The notes beneath the pieces were generated by a model. The model was not told the origin of the DNA and ran no database searches. It was given only the letters and a program-made list of their open reading frames with translations. The position numbers were made by a program, and so were the translations under genes. A DNA stretch of 64,000 bases from Saccharothrix sp. HUAS TT1 (lineage in GTDB: Bacteria > Actinomycetota > Actinomycetes > Mycobacteriales > Pseudonocardiaceae): contig NZ_CP160453.1 in the NCBI RefSeq assembly GCF_040744945.1, positions 6,200,001 to 6,264,000 of the forward strand. Reading direction: 5' to 3'. How positions within the stretch are numbered: the first letter of the stretch is position 1; each line of letters opens with the position of its first letter. This document shows, piece after piece, positions 15,452 to 28,087 of this stretch.

Positions 15452-16840
15452 ATGCAGTCCCCTGCCCGACCCCGGCGCGCGACCTCCCGGTGGGGCGCCG
15501 CGGGCCTCGCCCTCGCCACGGCGGCGGCCGGACTCGCGGTCGCCGTCGCGACCGCTCCGGCCGCACAGGCCACCGTCCTGCCCAACGGCTTCAAGAGCGT
15601 CGGCTACCTGCCGTCCTGGGCGGGCAACGTGAACGCCGTCCAGTACAGCAAGCTCACGCACATCAACTACGCGTTCGCCCTGCCCAACGCCAACGGGACG
15701 CTCCAGGCCATCCCCGACCCCGGCAAGCTCTCGTCGCTGGTCACGCTCGCCCACAACAACGGCGTGCGCGTCTCGCTCGCCATCGGCGGCTGGAACGACG
15801 GCAACGACTCGGCGTTCGAGGCCCTGGCCGCCAACTCCGGCAGCCGCACCACCTTCGTCAACAGCGTCGTCAGCGTCGTCAACCAGTACAACCTCGACGG
15901 CGTCGACATGGACTGGGAGTACCCAGACCCGGGCGCCTCGGCGAACAACTTCACCGCCCTCATGGGACAGCTCAGCACCGCCATGCACAGCCGAGGCAAG
16001 CTCCTCACCGCGGCCGTCGTCTCCGGCGGCGGCACCGCGGAAGGCGTCCAGACCGCGGTGTTCGGCCAGGTCGACTGGCTCAACATCATGGCCTACGACG
16101 GCGGCAGCCCGCACGCCAACTACGACTGGTCCATCGCCAGCGCCAACTACTGGAAGTCCCGCGGCCTGCCCGCCGCCAAGACCGTGCTGGGCGTGCCGTT
16201 CTACAGCCGGCCCAACTACCTCACCTACTCGCAACTGGTCGCCATGGACCCGGCCAACGCCAACCGCGACTGCGCCACCGTCAACGGCGCGCAGCAGTGC
16301 TACAACGGCATCCCCACGATCAAGCGCAAGACCCAGTGGGCGATGGCCAACGCGGGCGGCATCATGAACTGGGAGCTGTCGCAGGACACCAGCGGCAGCA
16401 CCTCCCTGGTCAGCGCCATCTACGACACCGCCACGGGCGGCACCACCCCGCCGGGCCGCACCGGCGCCATCACCGGCATCGCGGGCAAGTGCGTCGACGT
16501 CGCCAGTGCCTCGTCGGCCAACGGCGCCGCCGTGCAGCTGTGGACGTGCAACGGCACCAACGCGCAGAGCTGGACCGTCTCCGGTGACGGCTCGCTGCGC
16601 GCCCTCGGCAAGTGCATGGACGTGTCGGCCGCCGGCACCGCCAACGGCACGGTCGTCCAGCTGTGGGACTGCAACGGGACCGGCGCGCAGAAGTGGCAGG
16701 CCGCGGCTGACGGCACGCTGCGCAACCCGGCCTCCGGCCGCTGCCTGGACGCCACCGGCCCCAGCTCGGCCGACGGCACCCGGCTCCAGATCTGGGACTG
16801 CTTCGCCGCCACCAACCAGGTGTGGCGACTCCCGGCCTGA
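15452..16840 (+). CDS. secreted GH18 chitinase with ricin-B (CBM13) domain
   Basis: 462 aa. The signal peptide ends at about residue 43 (AAQA-TV). The GH18 barrel (about 48-325) has the catalytic motif LDGVDMDWEYP with the acid/base Glu, and IGGWN and MAYDGG motifs. A family 13 carbohydrate-binding beta-trefoil (about 335-462) carries the three QxW-like repeats (AQSWTV, AQKWQA, NQVWRL) with paired cysteines. It hydrolyses beta-1,4-linked GlcNAc polymers outside the cell. Ribosome site GAAAGGA. The domain order, catalytic first and lectin last, is common in actinomycete chitinases. It is followed by a strong hairpin. Confidence 0.92.
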   Translation: MQSPARPRRATSRWGAAGLALATAAAGLAVAVATAPAAQATVLPNGFKSVGYLPSWAGNVNAVQYSKLTHINYAFALPNANGTLQAIPDPGKLSSLVTLAHNNGVRVSLAIGGWNDGNDSAFEALAANSGSRTTFVNSVVSVVNQYNLDGVDMDWEYPDPGASANNFTALMGQLSTAMHSRGKLLTAAVVSGGGTAEGVQTAVFGQVDWLNIMAYDGGSPHANYDWSIASANYWKSRGLPAAKTVLGVPFYSRPNYLTYSQLVAMDPANANRDCATVNGAQQCYNGIPTIKRKTQWAMANAGGIMNWELSQDTSGSTSLVSAIYDTATGGTTPPGRTGAITGIAGKCVDVASASSANGAAVQLWTCNGTNAQSWTVSGDGSLRALGKCMDVSAAGTANGTVVQLWDCNGTGAQKWQAAADGTLRNPASGRCLDATGPSSADGTRLQIWDCFAATNQVWRLPA

Positions 16841-16857
16841 GCCCGCTCCGACGACCG

Positions 16858-16884
16858 CGGCCCGCTCCCCCGCGGAGCGGGCCG
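16858..16884 (+). terminator. hairpin terminator after chitinase
   Basis: An 11-bp perfect stem (CGGCCCGCTCC with its complement) and a 5-nt loop start 17 bp after the chitinase stop. There is no T-tract, which is usual for actinomycetes. Confidence 0.75.
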
Positions 16885-16927
16885 TGTCGTGCTTGCCCGA
16901 CGCCCGGTCAACCGCAAGGGTGGTGCG

Positions 16928-17872
16928 ATGGGTGAAGAGCGTGACGGGGTGGCGTTGACCAACCTCGACCAGCCGCTGTTCGACGGCGCCGACGCGACCA
17001 AGGGCGACCTGGTCGACTACCTCGACGCGGTGGCGGACCGGATCGTCCCCGGACTGGCCGGGCGACCGCTGTCGGTCGTGCGGATCCGGCCGGGGCAGGA
17101 GGCGTTCACGCAGAAGAACCTGCCCAAGTACACGCCGCCCTGGGTGCCGTCGGTGACGTTGTGGGCGGAGACGTCCAAGCGCGAGATCCGGTACGCGGTG
17201 TGCGAGGACCGGCGCACGCTGCTGTGGTTCGCCAACCAGCGCGCGGTGGAGTACCACGTCACGCTCGCGCCCGCCGGCGCGTTCGACCGGCCCACGCACC
17301 TGGTGCTCGACCTCGACCCGCCGGAGGGCGCGGGGTTCGATGTGGTCGTGGCGGCGGCGAAGCTCGTCCGGCGGGCGTTGGCCGACGACGGGCTGACCGG
17401 CGTGGTGAAGACCAGCGGTTCGAAGGGCGTGCACGTGTTCGTGCCGGTGGAGGGCGTCGACGACGACGTGGCCGCCGCGACCCGGGCGCTGGCGGCGCGG
17501 GCCGAGCGGCTGGACCCGGGGATCGCGACCACGGCTTTCATCAAGGACGACCGGCACGGCAAGGTGTTCCTCGACTCGACGCGCGCGTACGGCGCGACCG
17601 TCGCCGCCGCGTACAGCCCCCGCATCAGGCCGGGCGCGACGGTGTCGTTCCCGGTGGCCTGGGACGACCTGGACGACGTGACGCCCGCCGACTTCACCGT
17701 GCGGACCGCCGCCGCGCTGCTCGGCGGCGAGGACCCGTGGCACTCGCGGATGCCCGCGCCGCAGAAGCTGCCGGACGACCTGGTCGCCGAGGGCCACACG
17801 ATCCCGGTGGCCCGCGTCCAGGCCATGCACGAGGGCAAGCGGCGGGCTCGCGCCCAGCGCGCCGGACAGTGA
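16928..17872 (+). CDS. stand-alone LigD-type polymerase/primase domain protein
   Basis: 314 aa from the ATG at 16928 (AAGGGTGG ribosome site). The archaeo-eukaryotic primase fold of LigD PolDom is clear: LVLDLDPPEGAG holds two catalytic aspartates, KTSGSKGVHVFVPV is the nucleotide-binding motif, and IKDDRHGKVFLDSTRAYGAT with IRPGATVSFPVAWDDL gives the C-terminal signature. This domain fills gaps with ribonucleotides during Ku-dependent end joining. The ligase and nuclease domains of LigD are absent and no ku gene is nearby. A broken ligase domain exists elsewhere in this window (52812-53305). The gene is monocistronic between two hairpins. Confidence 0.88.
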   Translation: MGEERDGVALTNLDQPLFDGADATKGDLVDYLDAVADRIVPGLAGRPLSVVRIRPGQEAFTQKNLPKYTPPWVPSVTLWAETSKREIRYAVCEDRRTLLWFANQRAVEYHVTLAPAGAFDRPTHLVLDLDPPEGAGFDVVVAAAKLVRRALADDGLTGVVKTSGSKGVHVFVPVEGVDDDVAAATRALAARAERLDPGIATTAFIKDDRHGKVFLDSTRAYGATVAAAYSPRIRPGATVSFPVAWDDLDDVTPADFTVRTAAALLGGEDPWHSRMPAPQKLPDDLVAEGHTIPVARVQAMHEGKRRARAQRAGQ

Positions 17873-19312
<1,440 letters not shown>

Positions 19313-19441
19313 GCGTGGTCGTCGCGGTTCCGAGCGATAGGTTCGGCCCTGAAGCACTCGCGCGACGTCGGAGGTGATCACGGTGCACCCGGTCCATTGA
19401 CAGCCCCAGCCCGGGGCGTCACGGAGCCGAAAGGTGACCGC

Positions 19442-19735
19442 GTGAGCAGGACCGACAAGACCCGACCCTGGTGGGCGCGACTGGCCGACACGCCGATGGC
19501 GACCTGCGTGCCGGTGCACGACCACCGGTTCGGGCCGTGCACGCTGCCCGCCGAGGTCTCGCCGGGGAGCGCGACCCCCGGCAGCGGGTGCCGCTGGGGT
19601 TGCGCCGCCGACCACCTGGTCTGGCGCGACACCAAGGCGGGCATCCGGGAGTGGCGCCGCTTCCAGCGCGAGGAGCGCCGCCGCGACCGCCACCGGGCGC
19701 GCCGCGAGCTGCGCGCCCACCGCGGCGAGGAGTGA
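19442..19735 (+). CDS. hypothetical small basic protein
   Basis: 97 aa from GTG 19442, chosen because AAAGG lies 10 nt before it. No signal peptide. The first half has three cysteines and paired aromatics (RPWWARLADTPMATCVPVHDHRF, GCRWGC), the second half is a long Arg/Glu helix (REWRRFQREERRRDRHRAR), likely a charged coiled coil. I do not recognise a family. It ends just before a hairpin shared with the convergent VOC gene. Confidence 0.5.
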   Translation: MSRTDKTRPWWARLADTPMATCVPVHDHRFGPCTLPAEVSPGSATPGSGCRWGCAADHLVWRDTKAGIREWRRFQREERRRDRHRARRELRAHRGEE

Positions 19736-19738
19736 GGC

Positions 19739-19767
19739 GGAGGGGCCGGTGATCAGCCGGCCCCTCC
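19739..19767. terminator. bidirectional hairpin terminator
   Basis: An 11-bp perfect stem (GGAGGGGCCGG and its complement) with a 7-nt loop lies between the convergent genes ending at 19735 and 19789. Confidence 0.75.
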
Positions 19768-19788
19768 CCGTCCGGCCCCCGAGCGGGC

Positions 19789-20187
19789 TCAGCCCTGCGT
19801 CGCGGCCTCGTCCATCCAGAACACGTTCCACACGTGGCCGTCGAGGTCTTCGAAGCTGCGGCCGTACATGAAGCCGTGGTCCTCCGGCTCCTTGACGAAC
19901 CCGGCGCCCGCGGCCAGCGCCTTGTCCGCCAGCTCGTCCACCTGCTCGCGGTTGTCCAGGGCCAGCGACACGATCGCCTCCGTGGTCGAGCGGGAGTCGG
20001 CGATCTCCTTGGTGGTGAACGTCTTGAAGAACGGCTCGGTGACCAGCATCGCGTAGATGCTGTCGCTGAACACGACGCACGACGCGTTCTCGTCGGTGAA
20101 CCGCGGGTCGTGCGCGAAGCCCAGGGCGGCGAAGAACTCGATCGCCTTGGTCAGGTCGGTCACCGGCAGGTTGACGAAGATCTTCAC
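19789..20187 (-). CDS. VOC-family (glyoxalase-like) protein
   Basis: 132 aa from GTG 20187, which gives the usual family start VKIFVNLPVTDLTKAIEFF; the longer frame would cross the operator cluster. The single glyoxalase/extradiol-dioxygenase fold is seen in IEFFAALGFAHDPRFTDENASCVVFSD, MLVTEPFFKTF, and the end FEDLDGHVWNVFWMD, where HVW and Glu/Asp residues would hold the metal if one is bound. Members of this subgroup are often called lactoylglutathione lyase-like or bleomycin-resistance-like; the substrate is unknown. It is divergent from a TetR regulator across an operator-rich 128-bp region, so it is the likely target of that regulator. Confidence 0.85.
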   Translation of the reverse strand: MKIFVNLPVTDLTKAIEFFAALGFAHDPRFTDENASCVVFSDSIYAMLVTEPFFKTFTTKEIADSRSTTEAIVSLALDNREQVDELADKALAAGAGFVKEPEDHGFMYGRSFEDLDGHVWNVFWMDEAATQG

Positions 20188-20208
20188 GGTAGCCCCCACG
20201 GGAAGAGC

Positions 20209-20270
20209 GGACACTCCTGTGTCCTCCGGATACTTCAGTGTCCGATGGACACGAGGTGTACGATAGACAC
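20209..20270. promoter_or_regulatory. cluster of three GTGTCC-type operators between VOC and TetR genes
   Basis: Two 15-bp near-identical palindromes, GTGTCCGATGGACAC (20238-20252) and GTGTACGATAGACAC (20256-20270), lie 18 bp apart start to start. A third inverted repeat, GGACAC and GTGTCC separated by TCCT, spans 20209-20224. They occupy the divergent promoter region, as expected for the operators of the adjacent TetR repressor. Confidence 0.8.
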
Positions 20271-20315
20271 AGATCGACAACGGGGGCAACCCCCGATCCC
20301 GGAAGTGGTGAGCGG

Positions 20316-21014
20316 ATGGCGAGCGAGGACCAGGGCGCGGACCTGCTGTGGGGTTCGCGGGACAAACCCGCCCGGCCGCCGCGGCTCGCGCTCACGGTCG
20401 ACCGGATCGCCGCCGCGGCGATCGAGGTGGCCGACGCGGAGGGCCTGGCGTCGGTGTCGATGCAGCAGGTCGCGGCCAGGCTGGACGTCACGAAGATGGC
20501 GCTCTACCGGCACGTGGCGAGCAAGGCGGAACTGGTCGCGGTGATGGTCGAGTCGGCCGTCGGCGAGCCGCCTGACCTGCGCGCGGCGCCGGGCGGTTGG
20601 CGACCGAGGCTGATCAGGTGGTCGGACCTGATGCGCGGGACGTGGCGGCGCCACCCGTGGCTGCCCGCCGCGACCGCGGGCGAGCGGATGACCGGGCCGC
20701 GCGAGGTCGGGTGGACCGAGTCCGCGGTGGCGGCGCTGGAGGGCACCGGGCTGGACGGCGGCGAGCGGATGGACGCGGTGTTCCTGCTCAGCGGCCACAT
20801 CCGCAACACGCAGTCGGCGGCGACAGCGGGCACGCAGCCGTGGACGGCGGAGAAGCACCTGCGCTCGATCCTGCACGAGCACCGCGAGCGGTTCCCGGCG
20901 CTGCACGAGGCGGCGCGGTCGACCAACGGCGCGTCGCGCGACAACGGCTGGGACTTCGGCCTCAACCGGATCCTGGACGGGCTGGAGGTGCTGATCAGCG
21001 CGCGGAAGGGCTGA
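20316..21014 (+). CDS. TetR-family regulator with TetR_C_1-type C domain
   Basis: 232 aa from the ATG at 20316 (GGAAGTGG upstream); the frame's earlier start at 20238 lies inside an operator. The N-terminal helix-turn-helix (about 28-75) shows TVDRIAAAAIEVADAEGLASVSMQ then VAARLDVTKMALYRHVASKAELV, the form seen in Tet-repressor-like proteins rather than the AcrR group. The C-domain includes MRGTWRRHPWLPAA and is typical of TetR_C_1, which binds a small ligand. It probably represses itself and the divergent VOC gene through the operators at 20209-20270. Confidence 0.9.
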   Translation: MASEDQGADLLWGSRDKPARPPRLALTVDRIAAAAIEVADAEGLASVSMQQVAARLDVTKMALYRHVASKAELVAVMVESAVGEPPDLRAAPGGWRPRLIRWSDLMRGTWRRHPWLPAATAGERMTGPREVGWTESAVAALEGTGLDGGERMDAVFLLSGHIRNTQSAATAGTQPWTAEKHLRSILHEHRERFPALHEAARSTNGASRDNGWDFGLNRILDGLEVLISARKG

Positions 21015-21057
21015 CCGGCGAGGTCCGGTTCGCCCCCCGAGACCGACTAGCCGCCTA

Positions 21058-23661
<2,604 letters not shown>

Positions 23662-23674
23662 CCAGGAGGCAGGG

Positions 23675-24061
23675 TTGAACGCGGCACTCGATTTCCAGGC
23701 GGCCGTCGAAGCGGGCGACATCGTCGGCGCGACGAGGTTCTTCGCCGACGACATCACGTTGCACAGCCCGGTGCGGTTCAAGCCGTTCGAGGGGATCGAC
23801 GCGGTGCGGGCGCTGTTCGCCGTGCTGCAGCGGACCTTCGAGGACTTCCGGTACGTCGGCCGGTACGACGGGCCGGGCGGTCACGTCCTGCACTTCCGGA
23901 CGGTGGTGAACGGCAAGCAGGTCGAGGGCGTCGACCTGCTCGAACTGGACGCGGCCGGCCGGATCGGCGCGTTGACCGTGATGATCCGGCCGCAGTCGGC
24001 GCTGACGGTCGTCGGCGAGGCGATCTGGGCGGGTCTGGTCGAGGACGGCGCGGTGTCGTGA
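23675..24061 (+). CDS. SnoaL/NTF2-like protein
   Basis: 128 aa starting at TTG 23675, chosen because AGGAGGC lies 5 nt before it; no ATG or GTG is available in frame. The cone-shaped NTF2-like fold is visible: FQAAVEAGDIVGATRFFADDITLHSPVRFKPFEGIDAVRALFAVLQRTFEDFRYVGRY, then beta strands GGHVLHFRTVVNGKQVEGVDLLEL and an IGALTVMIRP end. This fold is used for small-molecule binding, isomerases and hydrolases. It lies 13 bp after the flavoprotein gene on the same strand and is probably the third gene of that operon. Confidence 0.82.
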   Translation: MNAALDFQAAVEAGDIVGATRFFADDITLHSPVRFKPFEGIDAVRALFAVLQRTFEDFRYVGRYDGPGGHVLHFRTVVNGKQVEGVDLLELDAAGRIGALTVMIRPQSALTVVGEAIWAGLVEDGAVS

Positions 24062-24083
24062 CCTGAGGGCTAGGCTCGCCGCC

Positions 24084-24686
24084 GTGGACTTCCTCTTCAC
24101 CCGGCCCGACTCCAAGGCCGCCGCCGCGGCCCTGGAGGTGTGCCACGAGTACGCCGAGCCGTGGCTGCTGAACCACTCGTTGCGCGCCTACTCGTGGGCC
24201 GTCGCGCACGCGTCCGCGGCGGACATCGCGCACGACGGCGAGCTGCTGTACGTGGCCGCGCTGCTGCACGACCTCGCGCTGACCTCGGCGTTCGACAACC
24301 ACGAGCTGCCGTTCGAGGTGGCGGGCGGGCACGTGGCGTGGGTGTTCGCGGCCGGCGCGGGGTGGGGCCGGGTGCGGCGGGACCGGTTGGCCGAGGTCAT
24401 CGTGCTGCACATGCGCGACGACGTGCCCGCCGACGACGACCCGGAGAGCCACCTGCTGCAGGTCGCGGTCAGCGCCGACGTGTCCGGGCGCGGGTTGGAC
24501 CGGTTCGCCGACGACGTCAGGGACGCCGTCGTGACCAGGTTCCCCCGGCTGGGGTTCGCGGACGCCTTCCTGGCCAGGGCGGCGGACCAGGCCGAGCGCA
24601 AGCCCGACTGCGCCGTCGCCGGGCTGGTGCGCGACGGCTGGCCGCGGCGGGTGTCGGCCAACCCGCTGGACGCGCCCGGCCGGTGA
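24084..24686 (+). CDS. HD-domain hydrolase, cyanamide-hydratase-like
   Basis: 200 aa from GTG 24084. The HD motif set is present: NHSLRAYSWAVAHA (first His), AALLHDLALTSAF (HD pair), AGGHVAWVFAA (third His) and VSADVSGRG (last Asp). The closest recognisable subgroup is the cyanamide hydratase-like HD proteins, which bind one metal, but phosphohydrolase activity is equally possible. A TAGGCT hexamer at 24071-24076 sits 7 nt before the start, which suggests a separate leaderless mRNA although the gene follows the SnoaL-like gene by 22 bp. It is convergent with the subtilase gene. Confidence 0.8.
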   Translation: MDFLFTRPDSKAAAAALEVCHEYAEPWLLNHSLRAYSWAVAHASAADIAHDGELLYVAALLHDLALTSAFDNHELPFEVAGGHVAWVFAAGAGWGRVRRDRLAEVIVLHMRDDVPADDDPESHLLQVAVSADVSGRGLDRFADDVRDAVVTRFPRLGFADAFLARAADQAERKPDCAVAGLVRDGWPRRVSANPLDAPGR

Positions 24687-24707
24687 TCGGGCGCGCCCGG
24701 CGGGACG

Positions 24708-27700
24708 TCACCTCAGCGCGTACGCCCTGGTGATCGTCTGGTCGACCGAGTTGCCCGCCGCGTCGCGCGCCTGCGCCCGGAGCGACGCGAACCGGGCGCC
24801 GGCCGGGTGGACGACCGCCGCCAGCCAGCGCGCGCCCACCTTCAGCAGCGGCACGGGCCGCCACGTCGCGCCGTCGTCGAACGAGACCTGCACGGCGGGC
24901 TCGGCCACGCCCTCGGCGCCGGCGACGCCGTTGCGCTGCACGTAGACCGGGAACGCGAACGGACGCCCGGCCGCCGCCGCGTTCCGGTCGTCCAGCGACG
25001 GCGCGAACCGCACCGCGAGCAGCGGCAGGGCCGCCGGGTCCTCGCCGTCGACGTGCTCCGAGGTGAACTCCCAGTCCGCGACCACCCTGGTGGACAGGTC
25101 GGACACACCCGCCCGGTCGGCCCGCGCGTGCAGCCGGTACCTGCCCTCGGACGCGGGCACGTCGGCCGCCACGCGCCCCGCCACTCGGGACTCGCCGAGC
25201 AGCACGCCGTCGCGGTGCAGCGTGGTCCGGGCCTCCACCGTCGCGGAGGACCCGTGGTGGTTCGGGTCCTGGTCGGTGAACAGCGGGACGGACGCGCCGA
25301 TCCGGTCGCCTGCGCGCTGGGCCCACTCGTGCGGGCGCGAGGTGAGCGGGAACGCCGGACCGAACACGGCGGCGTTCCACTTCTCGCTGACCGGCCGCCC
25401 CTGCCGGAAACCACGCGGCCGGGCCGTGTCCTGGTAGGTCTCCGCCGGGTACGCCTGGGGGTCCGCCAGCTGCGCGAACCCGCCGTGCCAGAGGGCGTCC
25501 GGGGTGAAGAACTGCGTGACCCGCAACGGCAGCGGACCGCCGACCACCTGGTCGTGGAACCCGGCCTTGCCCGCCGCCGCGGCGGCCGTCACCGAGTGGA
25601 CCTTCGCCAGGTCGCGGTCGGCGAAGGCGCGGTCCAGGTGCTCCGGCACGCCGCCGTCGTGCGTCCACGAGACGTTGTACTGGTAGGGGCTGCCGACGAA
25701 CGTGCCGTTGCCGTCCGGTTCGGCGAGCCGCGCGGACGCCGTGAAGCTCGCCGCGCCGGGCGCGGACGTCTTCGACGGCACGAACAGGAAGCCGTCGACG
25801 CCCGACGCGATGATGCCGTTGCCGGTGTCGCCCCACGACGTCCGGCGCTCGAAGAACATCTCGGCCCGGCCCACCCGGGCGGTCGGGCGCGGCACCCGCA
25901 TCGCCAGCGGCTCGCCGTCGCGGGCGTCGAGCACCACCTCCGTCGCTCCGGTCACGGTGAAGCTCGGCTCCAGGAACTGGGTGATCTGCCCGGTGTCGGC
26001 GGTCTGGACCCACGCGTCGAGGTAGAACACGCCCCTGGGCAGCCGGATGACGAGGGTGCCGGACGGGTCGTGCCGCAGGTGCGCCCGCTGCCGCTCGACC
26101 TCGACGAACCGGAAGAAGTACTCCGGCGTCTGCCTGCCCCCGTGGTCGAGGAACGTCAGCCGCACGTCGTGGCTCTCGGCCTCCTTGGTGAAGCCGACGG
26201 GCGTGCGGGTGGACGTGCCGCCACCGGTCGCGACGACCGCGCCGCCGTAGGTGCCGTCGGGCGCGTCCACTGTGGTGTCGGCGGTGACGACGACCGCCGC
26301 CGAACCACCCGCCGGGACGGTGACCGACGGCGGTGAGACCGTGACCATGCCCGCAGGTGCGGCGTTGCCGCCCGGGTCGCGCACGTCGGTGGTGAACTCC
26401 AGGGTGATCGGCGTCGCGCCCGCGTTGCGGTAGGTCACCTCCCGCACGATCGGCGCGTCGTCGTGGTGCGGCCACGTCGTCGCGCCCAGGCTCAGCGACG
26501 CGGGCGACGCCGTCACCGGCTGCGTGACGGCGCGGGCCACGTCGACCCGACCCGCGCCCTGCTCGTACACGGTCAGCGCCGCGTTGGGCTCGGCGCTGCC
26601 CATCAGCGCGCTCTTGAGCCGGTCGGCGGTCCAGTCGGGGTGCTGCGCGGCGAGGATGGCCGCCGCGCCGGCCACGTGCGGGGTGGCCATGGAGGTGCCG
26701 GAGAGCGCGAGGTGCCGGTCGCCGACCGGCGTGCCGATCGTGGCGTTCCCGGCGCGGGCCGCCACGACGTCGACGCCCGGCGCGGTGATGTCCGGCTTGA
26801 TCGCGTCGTCCGACCAGCGCGGGCCGCGCGAGGAGAACGCGGCCAGCCGGTCGGAGCGGTCCACCGCGCCGACGGTCAGCGCCAGGTCGGCCGCGGCCGG
26901 GCTGCCGATGGTCCGGTCGCCCGGCCCGCTGTTGCCCGCCGCCACGACGAACAGCGCGCCGCTCCGCTCGGTGAGCCGGTCGACCGCCTGCGACATGGGG
27001 TCGGCGCCGTCGGTCGGGAACGCGCTGCCCAGGCTCAGGTTGACCACGTCGGCCCCCGCCGAGACGGCCCACTCCATGCCGGCGACGATGTCAGACTCGC
27101 GGCCGCCGCCGTTGTCGCCGAGCACCTTGCCGTTGAGCACCACGCTGTCCGGCGCGACGCCCTGGTACGCGCCCGCGCCGGTGATGGTGGCGGCGATGTG
27201 CGTGCCGTGGCCGACCAGGTCGTCGGCGCTGTCGCTGTCGCTGAAGTTCCTGGCCTCCACCACGGCCCCGGCGAGGTCCGGGTGGCCGGCGTCGACGCCG
27301 GTGTCCAGCACGGCGACCCTGGCGCCCGCCCCGGTGTGGCCCGCCTGCCACGCCCGCGGCGCGCCGATCTGCGGCACGCTGCGGTCCAGGGTCGCCCGCA
27401 CCGGGCCGTCCAGCCACACCCGGTCCACGCCGGCGGCCCGCGCGCCCGGCCAGAACGCGGCGCCCTTGGCCGCCTCCACGGCGAACCCGCCGATGCTCGG
27501 CAACGGCTGCCCGCCCGCGACCGCCGGGCCGGTCGACGTGACGATCAGCGGCGTGACCGGCGTCGACAGGTCGTCGTACCCGGCCCGGACCAGGCCGGTG
27601 ACGTCGAACAGGCGACCGTCCAGCAGCCCGGACCGGACCGCTGCCGCCGCGTCGGCGGGCACCACGTGCAGGTCGCCGTGCTCGTCGCGGTGCTGGAGGA

Positions 27701-27860
27701 ACCGCACGTCCTCGCGCCCGCGACCCGGCCGCACGTCCGCCCGGCCGGCGCGGAGCCGGACCTGGTCACCGGTCACCAGGGTGACCACGCCCTCGGGTTC
27801 CGCCGGGCCACGACCGGCGGTCGGCGCGGCGGTGAGTAAAGCCGTTGCTCTGCGGGACAT
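24708..27860 (-). CDS. subtilisin-like serine protease (S8), large multidomain
   Basis: 1050 aa. Catalytic residues are Asp186 (AVLDTGVD), His218 (GHGTHIA) and Ser390 (SGTSMATPHVAG), with oxyanion Asn310 (AAGNSG). Residues 20-160 look like a pro-region (VVTLVTGDQVRLR is the common start of actinomycete subtilase propeptides). The 600 residues after the protease domain are beta-rich, with Ig/Fn-like stretches and a final VQVSFDDGATWRPVPLLK with DAAGNSVDQTITRAYAL motif seen in other secreted subtilases. The N-terminal signal is short (RRATALLTAAPTAG) and weaker than usual. GGGGGAGCG precedes the ATG. It should cleave extracellular proteins. Confidence 0.92.
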   Translation of the reverse strand: MSRRATALLTAAPTAGRGPAEPEGVVTLVTGDQVRLRAGRADVRPGRGREDVRFLQHRDEHGDLHVVPADAAAAVRSGLLDGRLFDVTGLVRAGYDDLSTPVTPLIVTSTGPAVAGGQPLPSIGGFAVEAAKGAAFWPGARAAGVDRVWLDGPVRATLDRSVPQIGAPRAWQAGHTGAGARVAVLDTGVDAGHPDLAGAVVEARNFSDSDSADDLVGHGTHIAATITGAGAYQGVAPDSVVLNGKVLGDNGGGRESDIVAGMEWAVSAGADVVNLSLGSAFPTDGADPMSQAVDRLTERSGALFVVAAGNSGPGDRTIGSPAAADLALTVGAVDRSDRLAAFSSRGPRWSDDAIKPDITAPGVDVVAARAGNATIGTPVGDRHLALSGTSMATPHVAGAAAILAAQHPDWTADRLKSALMGSAEPNAALTVYEQGAGRVDVARAVTQPVTASPASLSLGATTWPHHDDAPIVREVTYRNAGATPITLEFTTDVRDPGGNAAPAGMVTVSPPSVTVPAGGSAAVVVTADTTVDAPDGTYGGAVVATGGGTSTRTPVGFTKEAESHDVRLTFLDHGGRQTPEYFFRFVEVERQRAHLRHDPSGTLVIRLPRGVFYLDAWVQTADTGQITQFLEPSFTVTGATEVVLDARDGEPLAMRVPRPTARVGRAEMFFERRTSWGDTGNGIIASGVDGFLFVPSKTSAPGAASFTASARLAEPDGNGTFVGSPYQYNVSWTHDGGVPEHLDRAFADRDLAKVHSVTAAAAAGKAGFHDQVVGGPLPLRVTQFFTPDALWHGGFAQLADPQAYPAETYQDTARPRGFRQGRPVSEKWNAAVFGPAFPLTSRPHEWAQRAGDRIGASVPLFTDQDPNHHGSSATVEARTTLHRDGVLLGESRVAGRVAADVPASEGRYRLHARADRAGVSDLSTRVVADWEFTSEHVDGEDPAALPLLAVRFAPSLDDRNAAAAGRPFAFPVYVQRNGVAGAEGVAEPAVQVSFDDGATWRPVPLLKVGARWLAAVVHPAGARFASLRAQARDAAGNSVDQTITRAYALR

Positions 27861-27902
27861 CGCTCCCCCTGGGTCACCGTGGCGGCGCCTCGCCGCCGTT
27901 TC

Positions 27903-27916
27903 CCTAGGTCACTAGG
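27903..27916. promoter_or_regulatory. short inverted repeat upstream of the subtilase gene
   Basis: CCTAG and CTAGG are separated by 4 nt, 43 bp before the subtilase start. The remaining divergent region up to 28087 contains a second 10-bp palindrome GAATCGATTC at 28052-28061, near the HAF-repeat gene start. Both are candidate operators. Confidence 0.35.
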
Positions 27917-28087
27917 ACACCACAGAGAGCAACCCCCTTGGCCTGAGCAACCGCGCACGGCCGTTCGGATGCCCCGTCTCGGGTGGTCGACGGCTTCCCC
28001 TGATTCCACTGTCCGGCCGACGCCGGGGCCGGGCGGCCGACGCTACCGTTCGAATCGATTCAGCGGACATCTCGCAATGGAGCGATC

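Noticed and set aside
20238..20315. Upstream in-frame start for the TetR gene at 20238.
   Set aside because: It would place coding sequence across two operator palindromes; the ATG at 20316 has a ribosome site and gives the usual length.
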